A stretch of DNA of 12,300 nucleotides, taken from positions 1 through 12,300 of the forward strand of contig JALRFT010000190.1 of assembly GCA_023261915.1 (NCBI GenBank), in the 5' to 3' direction. The translations under genes and the position numbers were made by a program. The DNA is from Acidimicrobiales bacterium (GTDB lineage Bacteria > Actinomycetota > Acidimicrobiia > Acidimicrobiales > Acidimicrobilacustridaceae). Of the stretch, positions 1 to 5,875 are shown piece by piece (within the stretch, counting starts at the first letter, position 1; the number at the start of each line of letters is the position of its first letter). Below the pieces are notes generated by a model that worked only from the letters and a program-made list of their open reading frames with translations, was not told the origin of the DNA and did not search any database.

Positions 1-676
1 GATAGGGCGGGCAGGCGGCCGTGCCGAGCAGACGGAGCTTCTCATCGAGGAATTCGGCGAGCCGTGTCGGGTTCAACAGGGCCTTCGTCTCCTGGAACAG
101 CAGCGACTTGTTGGCCGATCCACCCCCCTTGGCCATGAAAAGGAAGGAGTAGGACGCACCGTCGACCGCAGCGATCTTGATCTCCGCCGGCAGATTCGTG
201 CCCGTGTTGACCTCATCCCAGACGCTCAACGGCGACATCTGGGAGTAGCGCAGGTTGTCGAAGCGGAACGCCTCGAACACACCGCGCGCCAAGGCCTCCT
301 CGTCACCGCCCCCGGTGAGCACGAACTGGCCTTTCTTCGCCTTGACGATGGCCGTACCCGTGTCCTGGCACATCGGCAGCACCCCACCGGCGGAGATGCA
401 GGCGTTCTTCAACAGGTCCAGAGCGACGAACCGGTCGTTACCCGACGCATCCGGATCCTCGAGGATGGCAGCGAGTTGTGCCAGATGGCCCGGACGCAGG
501 TAGTGGGCGATGTCGAACATCGCCTGACGCGTCAGTTCGGTCAGCACCGAAGGGGCAACGGCGAGAAACGATGTCCCCCCGAGGATCTGTTCCTCAACCC
601 CCTCGATCTCAAGACGCCGATAGGCGGTGGTATCGGGACCCGTCGGCAGGATCGCCGAGTGGACGAAATCGGTCAT
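1..676 (-). CDS. fumA: Class I (iron-sulfur) fumarate hydratase, N-terminal 225 residues; runs off the left edge
   Basis: Interconverts fumarate and malate in the TCA cycle with a 4Fe-4S cluster in the cytoplasm. The frame is open from the ATG at 676 to the window edge. Two of the three family cluster cysteines are visible: C103 in PMCQDTGTAI and C222 in GTAACPPY. They are 119 residues apart, as for C105 and C224 of E. coli FumA (my recollection). Other family blocks are LRPGHLAQLAAILEDP (about 60-75), NLRYSQMSPL, EVNTGTNLPA and GGGSANKSLLFQETKALL. The N-terminus aligns with FumA, so it appears complete; a full protein would have about 550 residues, so roughly 60% is missing. The start codon overlaps the stop of the upstream DUF2510 gene (ATGA) and has no clear Shine-Dalgarno, so translation is probably coupled to that gene. 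The family assignment is very secure. The symbol is by family; class II fumC is a different protein. Confidence 0.96.
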   Translation of the reverse strand, partial: MTDFVHSAILPTGPDTTAYRRLEIEGVEEQILGGTSFLAVAPSVLTELTRQAMFDIAHYLRPGHLAQLAAILEDPDASGNDRFVALDLLKNACISAGGVLPMCQDTGTAIVKAKKGQFVLTGGGDEEALARGVFEAFRFDNLRYSQMSPLSVWDEVNTGTNLPAEIKIAAVDGASYSFLFMAKGGGSANKSLLFQETKALLNPTRLAEFLDEKLRLLGTAACPPY

Positions 677-1479
677 GGAGTGGAACTCGACGAGCTCGAC
701 GAGCTTGATGAACTCGACGAACTCGTGGAACTCGACGACGTGGACGTGGAAGCCGTCGTCGTGGTCGTAGAGGGTCTCGTTGTCGTCGTTGAGGGCCGCG
801 TCGTGCTCGTGGTGCTGCTCGACGAGGTCGTCGAGGTCGACGTAGTGGAGGTCGTAGTGGATGAGGTGGACGCCACGATGGCCCAGGCACCGAGACCCAG
901 GGCGATGACGGCGAGCACCACCACCGCCACGATCAGCGGGGTGCGTGAACCACTCGGGACGTCGTTCCCCGGCACCATGGGTGCCGTGCGGCGCGTCCAC
1001 TCGGTGCCGTCCCAGTAGCGGAACTGATCCGGGTCATCAGGATCGGGGTACCAGCCAGCAGGCGCATCGTCGCCCGCCGGGCGCGCCTTGCGGGTCCATG
1101 CCGAACCGTCCCACCACCGCAACAACGCAACCGAATGCGGGTCGGGATACCAGCCGGGTGGGGCCGGTTCAATGTCGGGGCGAGCCCGATCGGTCCAGGC
1201 GTTGCCGTCCCACCAACGGACGAGACCCTCCTGGGTCGGGTGCGGGTACCACCCCTGCTCGCGACTCCCCGCCGGACGGGTGCGATCGAGGTAACGAATC
1301 CCGTCGAAGTACCGCTCAAGGCCGGGGCGCCCCTTGGGGTCGGGGTACCACCCCGCCGGGCCCGGTGTGCCTCCGGCGGGCACCGCTGACTCGGTTGCAC
1401 CGGCGGCATCACCGCCGGCCGCAGGCGGCGTGGATCCGGTCACCGGCTGGTGATCGGCGCGGGTCGGGTCGTCAGACAC
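673..1479 (-). CDS. Membrane protein with four DUF2510 repeats, one transmembrane helix and a long Ser/Thr tail
   Basis: 268 residues with no known enzymatic role. Four DUF2510 modules occupy about 42-70, 75-101, 108-134 and 141-167. Each follows the pattern GWYPDP...(Y/W)(W/F)DG..(W/L)T.R. One hydrophobic helix lies at about 181-203, and residues 204-268 are almost only Ser and Thr, with two Arg-Pro interruptions and ending in Thr-Pro. There is no signal peptide, so the DUF2510 part should be cytoplasmic and the tail outside (inference). DUF2510 is common in Actinobacteria, often as a short cytoplasmic module on membrane proteins. The GTG start at 1479 is chosen because GAGGAG (1486-1491) lies 6 nt upstream. 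The gene sits between a flavodoxin-like gene (73 bp upstream) and fumarase, with which its stop overlaps. The Ser/Thr tail could be a wall-spanning or glycosylated linker; that is speculation. Confidence 0.9.
   Translation of the reverse strand: MSDDPTRADHQPVTGSTPPAAGGDAAGATESAVPAGGTPGPAGWYPDPKGRPGLERYFDGIRYLDRTRPAGSREQGWYPHPTQEGLVRWWDGNAWTDRARPDIEPAPPGWYPDPHSVALLRWWDGSAWTRKARPAGDDAPAGWYPDPDDPDQFRYWDGTEWTRRTAPMVPGNDVPSGSRTPLIVAVVVLAVIALGLGAWAIVASTSSTTTSTTSTSTTSSSSTTSTTRPSTTTTRPSTTTTTASTSTSSSSTSSSSSSSSSSSSSSTP
685..738 (-). repeat. Six 9-nt tandem units encoding Ser-Ser/Thr-Ser
   Basis: Read on the minus strand, the end of the DUF2510 gene is six consecutive 9-nt units of the form TCN-(T/A)CN-AGY. 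Each encodes Ser, Ser or Thr, Ser. Units differ almost only at third codon positions (TCG/TCA/TCC, AGT/AGC), plus one TCG to ACG change giving Thr. This fits an old tandem expansion that has since drifted synonymously while keeping the amino acid composition. Confidence 0.8.
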
Positions 1480-1552
1480 GTGGGTCTCCTCGGTTCGTTG
1501 CGGTGGGGTCTCGACTCGACCTCAACCGATCTGGATTGGCAAGTTCCGCTCG

Positions 1553-2002
1553 TCAGACCGTGCTCAAGTCAGCGACGGCCTCGACGAAGGTCGCGGCGCC
1601 CTCGGAGATTCTGTCACGCCGGATGGCCAGTCCGCCGACGACCTCGGCCCCAAGATCGGTAGCGAGGGCCTCCATCTTGGACAACGTGCGACCTGGCGCC
1701 ACGGCGTAGGTGCAGTACACCGCCACCCGCTTACCCCGCAGCGTCGTACCGTCGGTTCCCCCCATGAGCCCCAGGGCCCGCTCCAGGTTCCGTCGTCCCC
1801 CGGGACGCTGACCTACGGCGAACAACCCGTCAACCCATGAGCCCAGGATCACGAGATCGGCCGCAGCAATGGCGGCGGGGTCCACTCCCTTGGCGGGGTA
1901 GGTCCGGCACCGGACGCCTCGAGTGAAGAACTCGTCACCCATGGCCAGCGCCGCCCGGCGGGTCGTGCCCGTCTTGCTCTCATACACCACCACGACATCC
2001 AT
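1553..2002 (-). CDS. Flavodoxin-like FMN protein
   Basis: 149 residues, the usual size of a short-chain flavodoxin. The N-terminal strand MDVVVVYESK runs into the loop ESKTGTTR (8-15), which matches the flavodoxin phosphate-binding pattern (T/S)x(T/S)GxT that holds the FMN phosphate. A second conserved area, DLVILGSWVDG (about 49-59), corresponds to the loop beside the isoalloxazine ring. The CTYA segment (about 97-100) is where the third flavin loop is expected. The protein should be cytoplasmic; electron transfer is the general role, and its partner is unknown. The ATG at 2002 has GAGGAG (2008-2013) 5 nt upstream. It lies 76 bp downstream of a nitroreductase gene and 73 bp upstream of the DUF2510 gene on the same strand, so one transcript is plausible. 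Flavodoxin-domain protoporphyrinogen oxidase (HemG-like) is an alternative I cannot exclude. Confidence 0.85.
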   Translation of the reverse strand: MDVVVVYESKTGTTRRAALAMGDEFFTRGVRCRTYPAKGVDPAAIAAADLVILGSWVDGLFAVGQRPGGRRNLERALGLMGGTDGTTLRGKRVAVYCTYAVAPGRTLSKMEALATDLGAEVVGGLAIRRDRISEGAATFVEAVADLSTV

Positions 2003-2078
2003 GCCGTCTCCTCACACTCGATCCAGCGCCCCTGTGATACCACCTACGGACCAGCCGAGATGGACATCCAGCCACTGC

Positions 2079-2729
2079 TCACCAACTGTTCAGGTGAATA
2101 ACCTCGTCAAGATCGGCACGGGGTGCAGGCCGAAAGTTGGTCCCAACGGTGTAGGCCACCGGTGTGAGCAGACCCTGAGCGATCTCGCCGAACGGAATGC
2201 CCACGATCTCGGCGACCGCTTCCTCGTGCATGAGGTGCAGCGTTGTCCAGCAGGTACCCAGACCGCGCTCACGAGCGGCGAGCATGAAACTCCAGGCCGC
2301 TGGGAACAGCGAGCCCCACAGGCTGGCGGACGCAAATGACGGAAGGTTGTCGACCCGACCCTCAAGGCACGGGATGACGAGCACCGGCACGTCGGCCATG
2401 TGGTCGGCCAGATATTGGGCGGAGTCGACGACTCGCTCCTGGGTGCGCGCCCGCTCCGGGTCGTGGAGCGGCACGCCGAAAGTGGATAGCGGCGAGTTCC
2501 GGTAGACCTCGAACGCCTGTCGGTAGAGATCGCCAATGGCCTGTCGCTTGTCGGGATCGGTAACGACCACCCAGTGCCAGCCCTGTCGATTCGATCCGGT
2601 AGGTGCCTGCACTGCCAGCTCGATGCATTCCCGCACCACAGAGACGGGAACCTCCCGCTCGAGGTCGAGGCGCTTGCGAACGCTACGGGTGGTGGTCAGC
2701 AGGTCATCAGGACTGAGGTCAAGGCGCAT
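2079..2729 (-). CDS. Nitroreductase-family FMN oxidoreductase
   Basis: 216 residues, a normal length for the family. It should bind FMN and use NAD(P)H to reduce nitro compounds, quinones, enones or similar substrates; the true substrate is unknown. The FMN phosphate-binding start RSVRKR is at 15-20. The conserved block APTGSNRQGWHWVVV is at 42-56. The later segment SLWGSLFPAAWSFMLAARERGLGT (about 136-159) packs against the flavin in the dimer. The end (GLLTPVAYTVGT) is the usual family close. The ATG at 2729 has no Shine-Dalgarno, but a TAGTGT hexamer ends 6 nt upstream, which suggests a leaderless transcript. It is the first gene of a minus-strand run with a flavodoxin-like gene, the DUF2510 gene and fumarase, and is divergent from the FAD dehydrogenase. 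Pairing with a flavodoxin suggests a shared redox function (inference). Confidence 0.92.
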   Translation of the reverse strand: MRLDLSPDDLLTTTRSVRKRLDLEREVPVSVVRECIELAVQAPTGSNRQGWHWVVVTDPDKRQAIGDLYRQAFEVYRNSPLSTFGVPLHDPERARTQERVVDSAQYLADHMADVPVLVIPCLEGRVDNLPSFASASLWGSLFPAAWSFMLAARERGLGTCWTTLHLMHEEAVAEIVGIPFGEIAQGLLTPVAYTVGTNFRPAPRADLDEVIHLNSW

Positions 2730-2735
2730 AGCCGA

Positions 2736-2741
2736 ACACTA
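2736..2741 (-). promoter_or_regulatory. Candidate -10 element (TAGTGT) of a leaderless nitroreductase transcript
   Basis: On the minus strand TAGTGT is followed by exactly 6 nt (TCGGCT) and then the ATG at 2729. This fits the actinobacterial TANNNT -10 with transcription beginning at the start codon. No Shine-Dalgarno is visible. The same hexamer at the same distance precedes tetR (8869-8874). No convincing -35 is seen; GACGAG lies 17 nt upstream. On the plus strand, CACTAGCGA (2737-2745) overlaps this element and recurs upstream of tetR. Confidence 0.5.
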
Positions 2742-2750
2742 GCGACCGCT

Positions 2751-2771
2751 CTGCCCCGCTCGTCGGGGCAG
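2751..2771. promoter_or_regulatory. Perfect 8-bp inverted repeat in the nitroreductase/FAD-dehydrogenase divergent spacer
   Basis: CTGCCCCG and CGGGGCAG flank a 5-nt spacer (CTCGT). The 117-bp region 2730-2846 holds the start signals of two divergent transcription units, so this could be an operator. A transcript hairpin is the alternative. The rest of the spacer has a weak CACAAT (2791-2796, possible plus-strand -10) and a small AGGGG/CCCCT hairpin (2807-2822) in the leader of the plus-strand operon. Confidence 0.4.
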
Positions 2772-2834
2772 TCCGCCCACGGCGATCTGCCACAATGACC
2801 CATCTCAGGGGTCCACTCCCCTTCGGCAGTGCAT

Positions 2835-2840
2835 GGAAGG
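2835..2840 (+). promoter_or_regulatory. Ribosome binding site that fixes the start of the FAD dehydrogenase
   Basis: GGAAGG lies 6 nt before the ATG at 2847. The in-frame GTG at 2829 would place this site inside the coding region and has no good site of its own, so 2847 is preferred. Confidence 0.7.
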
Positions 2841-2846
2841 ACCGCA

Positions 2847-4271
2847 ATGACCTCCAGTGACTCGACAACGACGGTCCCGGGCGATCTCCTCGATGCCCTA
2901 GCGAGCGTGGTGGGCGAAGCCCACATCGAGACGGGCGAGTCCATTCCCGAGGACCTCACCCATGACGAGTGCCTGACCGTTGCCCCCGTGACGCCGCTCG
3001 CCGTTGTGCACCCGCAATCCGCCGATGAGGTTGCGGCCATCGTCTCCCTCGCCGATGCCCGGCGAGTACCCGTTACCGCCCGAGGTTCGGGGACCGGTCT
3101 GTCCGGAGCGTGCACCCCCCTCGCCGATGGAATCGTGGTCGCGTTCGATCGCATGGCAGAGGTACTCGAGGTCGATACCGAGAACCACTTCGCTGTCGTG
3201 CAGCCCGGTGTGACCCTGGCCCAACTCGACGAGGTACTCGCCCCCCTCGGTCTCATCTACCCGGTCTTCCCCGGTGAGTACTCCGCGTCACTTGGTGGCA
3301 ACGTCGCCACCAACGCCGGCGGCATGCGGGCAGTCAAGTACGGCGTCACCCGTCACCATGTCCTCGGTCTCGAGGCAGTCCTCGCCACCGGTGAGGTCAT
3401 CCGCACCGGCGGTCGAGTGGTCAAGACCTCGACGGGCTACGACCTCACCCAACTGATCATCGGTTCGGAGGGGACCCTCGCCTTGGTGACCGAGGCCGTG
3501 CTGCGGGTGTATCCCCGCGTGCCCCACGGAGCGACCGTGCTCGCCCCGTTCGCCACCCTCGACGAGGTGACCAACGCCGTGCCCAAGGTCGTGGCTTCCG
3601 GGGTCGGCCCGCTCATCCTCGAGTACATCGATCTGCTCACCATGTCGGCAGCAACGGCCTACGTCGGGCTCGACCTCGGGATCCCCGAGGACATTTCCTC
3701 GGCGGCACTCGCGTACCTCGTCGTATCCCTCGAGTCGACCCACGCCTCCCGGCTCGATGAGGACGTCGCCGAGGTGGCCGAACTCCTCGCTGGTCTCGGC
3801 GCGCTTGACGTCTACGTGTTGCCTCCGGGAGCGGCCACGTCCTTGATCGACGCCCGCGAGAAGGCTTTCTGGGTGGCAAAGGCCAACGGCGCCGACGACG
3901 TCGTTGACGTCGTGATTCCGCGGGCCTCCATGCCAGTTTTCATGGAAGAGGTGCAGCGCATCGCCAACGAGACGGCCTCGTGGATCGCCGGCTGCGGGCA
4001 CGCTGGTGACGGGAACGTTCACCTCGGAGTGTTCCAGGCCGATCCCGAGGTGCGAGCGGGCGTCCTGCGGGACCTGTTTCGCTCCGGCATGGCCCTCGGC
4101 GGAGTGATCTCGGGCGAACACGGCCTCGGCCGGGCCAAGCAGCACGTGTTCCTCGAACTCGAGGATCCGGCCAAAGTGGCCTTGATGACCCGCATCAAGT
4201 CCGCATTCGACCCCAACGGCATCCTTAATCCGGGCGCCGTTGTCGACCCTGGAGCATCGATCCACTCATGA
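2847..4271 (+). CDS. FAD-linked 2-hydroxyacid dehydrogenase (GlcD / D-lactate dehydrogenase type)
   Basis: 474 residues of the PCMH/VAO flavoprotein family (FAD_binding_4 followed by FAD-oxidase C-terminal domain). It should oxidise a D-2-hydroxy acid, such as D-lactate, glycolate, D-2-hydroxyglutarate or an aromatic analogue, to the 2-oxo acid. Visible motifs are the FAD pyrophosphate loop ARGSGTGLSG (78-87), LGGNVATNAGG (149-159), KYGVTRHHVLGLEAVL (164-179), STGYDL and GSEGTL (195-211). In the C-terminal domain they are GHAGDGNVH (384-392, which contains the catalytic and metal-binding histidines of the family), SGEHGLGRAK (422-431) and FDPNGILNPG (454-463). There is no fused iron-sulfur domain, so the electron acceptor is open. 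The last codons overlap the next gene as ATGA. That operon partner, a thiamine-diphosphate enzyme with decarboxylase-like residues, suggests its product is a 2-oxo acid that is then decarboxylated. Confidence 0.93.
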   Translation: MTSSDSTTTVPGDLLDALASVVGEAHIETGESIPEDLTHDECLTVAPVTPLAVVHPQSADEVAAIVSLADARRVPVTARGSGTGLSGACTPLADGIVVAFDRMAEVLEVDTENHFAVVQPGVTLAQLDEVLAPLGLIYPVFPGEYSASLGGNVATNAGGMRAVKYGVTRHHVLGLEAVLATGEVIRTGGRVVKTSTGYDLTQLIIGSEGTLALVTEAVLRVYPRVPHGATVLAPFATLDEVTNAVPKVVASGVGPLILEYIDLLTMSAATAYVGLDLGIPEDISSAALAYLVVSLESTHASRLDEDVAEVAELLAGLGALDVYVLPPGAATSLIDAREKAFWVAKANGADDVVDVVIPRASMPVFMEEVQRIANETASWIAGCGHAGDGNVHLGVFQADPEVRAGVLRDLFRSGMALGGVISGEHGLGRAKQHVFLELEDPAKVALMTRIKSAFDPNGILNPGAVVDPGASIHS

Positions 4272-5875
4272 GTACCCCCGTCAACGAGCCCGTGGCCGCA
4301 GCCGATCCGTCGATCAATGGGGCACGCGCCCTCATCAGGACATTGGTCGATGCCGGTGTCAATGTGTGCTTCGCCAACCCGGGCACCTCGGAGATGCATT
4401 TCGTGGCAGCACTCGACGAGGTCCCCGAGATGCGCGGTGTGCTTGCCCTCTTCGAGGGCGTTGCCACCGGCGCCGCCGACGGTTACGCCCGCATGGCCGG
4501 TCGACCCGCAGCCACCTTGCTGCATCTCGGGTCGGGCCTCGGCAATGGACTCGCCAATCTCCACAATGCCCGTCGGGCCGGCACACCCGTGGTCAACATC
4601 GTCGGGGACCATGCCACCCATCACAAGCAGTACGACGCCCCTCTCGATTCCGACATCGAATCCATCGCCCGAGGAGTGTCGTCGTGGGTCCGCACCCCGC
4701 AGGCACCCGGCGAACTCGCCGCCGCTGCCGCTGAGGCGGTGCAGGTCGCCAAGGGACCTGCCGCCCAGGTGGCCACCCTGATCCTTCCTGCCGACGTGTC
4801 ATGGGGAGCTGCTCCCTCTGGTCCGGTCGCTCCGCTTCCCCCCAAGGCACCGGCACCTGTTGATTCGGAAGTCGTGGCGGGGGCAGTCTCCGCGTTGCAG
4901 TCAGACCGACCCACCCTCATCCTCATCGGTGGCCGGGTGGCCGCCGACCCGGCCCTGCTCGCCACCGCAGCCGGTATCGCTGCGGTCTCCGGCGCCCGCG
5001 TGTTGTGCGAAACCTTCCCGGCGCGACTGGCCCGGGGGGCAGGTCGGGTCAGTGTGGAACGGCTCGGGTACCTCGCCGAGTTTGCCCAGATGCAGCTCGA
5101 CGGTGCCGAGCATCTGATCCTCATCGACACGCGCTCGCCCGTTTCCTTCTTCGCCTATCCGGACAAGGCCAGTGACCTCGTCCCCGCCGGGTGCCACGTG
5201 CACGATCTCGTCGGACCGTCGGGCGACGCTGCAGCCGCTCTCGCCGCCCTCGCCGCGGGTGTGAAGGCGTCAGAGACCGACGCCCCGGTGCAGGACCTAG
5301 TCCTGCCCGCCCGCCCCTCGGGACCGCTCACGGCGGACACCCTCGCGGCAGCGATCGCCGTGACCCTCGCCGAGGGAACCATCCTCGTCGATGAAGGCAA
5401 CACCTCGGGGTTGTTCCTTGCCGGAGCAACCGCGGGTGCACCCGCCCACGATCTCCTGTGTCTCACCGGCGGGGCAATCGGGATCGGGCTGCCCCTGGCG
5501 ACCGGTGCCGCCGTTGCCTGCCCTGACCGCCCCGTGCTGTGCCTCGAGTCTGACGGCTCGGCGATGTACACCCCTCAGGCGCTGTGGACCCAGGCACGCG
5601 AGAACCTCAATGTCACGACAGTGCTGTGCAACAACCGTTCGTACGCGGTACTGAACATGGAACTTGGCCGAGTTGGTGCTGGGGCCGGCGGGCCCAAGGC
5701 TCGCGCCATGTTCAACTTGGCCGAGACACCGCTGGACTTCGTGTCACTGGCGGGCGCCTGCGGCGTTCCTGCGGAGCGTGTCGACACCAACGAAGGGTTG
5801 ATCGCCGCCCTCGAGTGGGCCCAGAGCGAGCCGGGCCCTCACCTCATCGAGGCGCTCGTACCCCCGATCGTGTGA
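4268..5875 (+). CDS. Thiamine-diphosphate enzyme, acetolactate synthase-like / benzoylformate decarboxylase-like
   Basis: 535 residues with the three-domain Pyr-central-PP layout. The Pyr domain has LFEGVATGAADGYARM, with E63 as the Glu that activates the cofactor. LLHLGSGLGN follows, with H86 exactly 23 residues after E63, as for E47 and H70 of benzoylformate decarboxylase. The PP domain has the Mg/ThDP motif as ESDGSAMY...NN (D429 to N455-N456), a variant of the usual GDGS. Databases often label this clade 'acetolactate synthase large subunit', but no small subunit is encoded here. The residues fit a 2-oxo acid decarboxylase at least as well. Glyoxylate carboligase is unlikely because it lacks the Glu. 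The start overlaps the FAD dehydrogenase stop (ATGA). The only nearby site, GGAG, is about 15 nt upstream, so translation is probably coupled. The 3' end overlaps the convergent J-domain gene by 32 bp. Confidence 0.9.
   Translation: MSTPVNEPVAAADPSINGARALIRTLVDAGVNVCFANPGTSEMHFVAALDEVPEMRGVLALFEGVATGAADGYARMAGRPAATLLHLGSGLGNGLANLHNARRAGTPVVNIVGDHATHHKQYDAPLDSDIESIARGVSSWVRTPQAPGELAAAAAEAVQVAKGPAAQVATLILPADVSWGAAPSGPVAPLPPKAPAPVDSEVVAGAVSALQSDRPTLILIGGRVAADPALLATAAGIAAVSGARVLCETFPARLARGAGRVSVERLGYLAEFAQMQLDGAEHLILIDTRSPVSFFAYPDKASDLVPAGCHVHDLVGPSGDAAAALAALAAGVKASETDAPVQDLVLPARPSGPLTADTLAAAIAVTLAEGTILVDEGNTSGLFLAGATAGAPAHDLLCLTGGAIGIGLPLATGAAVACPDRPVLCLESDGSAMYTPQALWTQARENLNVTTVLCNNRSYAVLNMELGRVGAGAGGPKARAMFNLAETPLDFVSLAGACGVPAERVDTNEGLIAALEWAQSEPGPHLIEALVPPIV

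Noticed and set aside
685..738. Tandem repeat as a CRISPR or minisatellite array
   Set aside because: The units are 9 nt, contiguous, in frame and codon-constrained, with no spacers.
476..1018. Plus-strand frame with repeated Glu-Leu-Asp and Val runs
   Set aside because: It is the antisense reading of the Ser/Thr repeat and the end of the DUF2510 gene; the repetitiveness is inherited from the real gene.
945..1709. 254-codon plus-strand frame over the DUF2510 gene and flavodoxin end
   Set aside because: It crosses two real minus-strand genes and their spacer, and has an Arg/Pro/Ser-rich composition typical of shadow frames.
3288..4265. A 325-codon open frame antisense to the FAD dehydrogenase
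   Set aside because: It is the mirror frame of a GC-rich gene with very strong family motifs. Its translation is Gly/His/Asp/Val-rich with no recognisable domain or initiation signal.
4268..5875. Glyoxylate carboligase as identity of the ThDP enzyme next to a GlcD-like gene
   Set aside because: Glyoxylate carboligase replaces the cofactor-activating Glu by Val, whereas this protein has Glu (E63) in the standard place; the His at 86 also points to the decarboxylase type.
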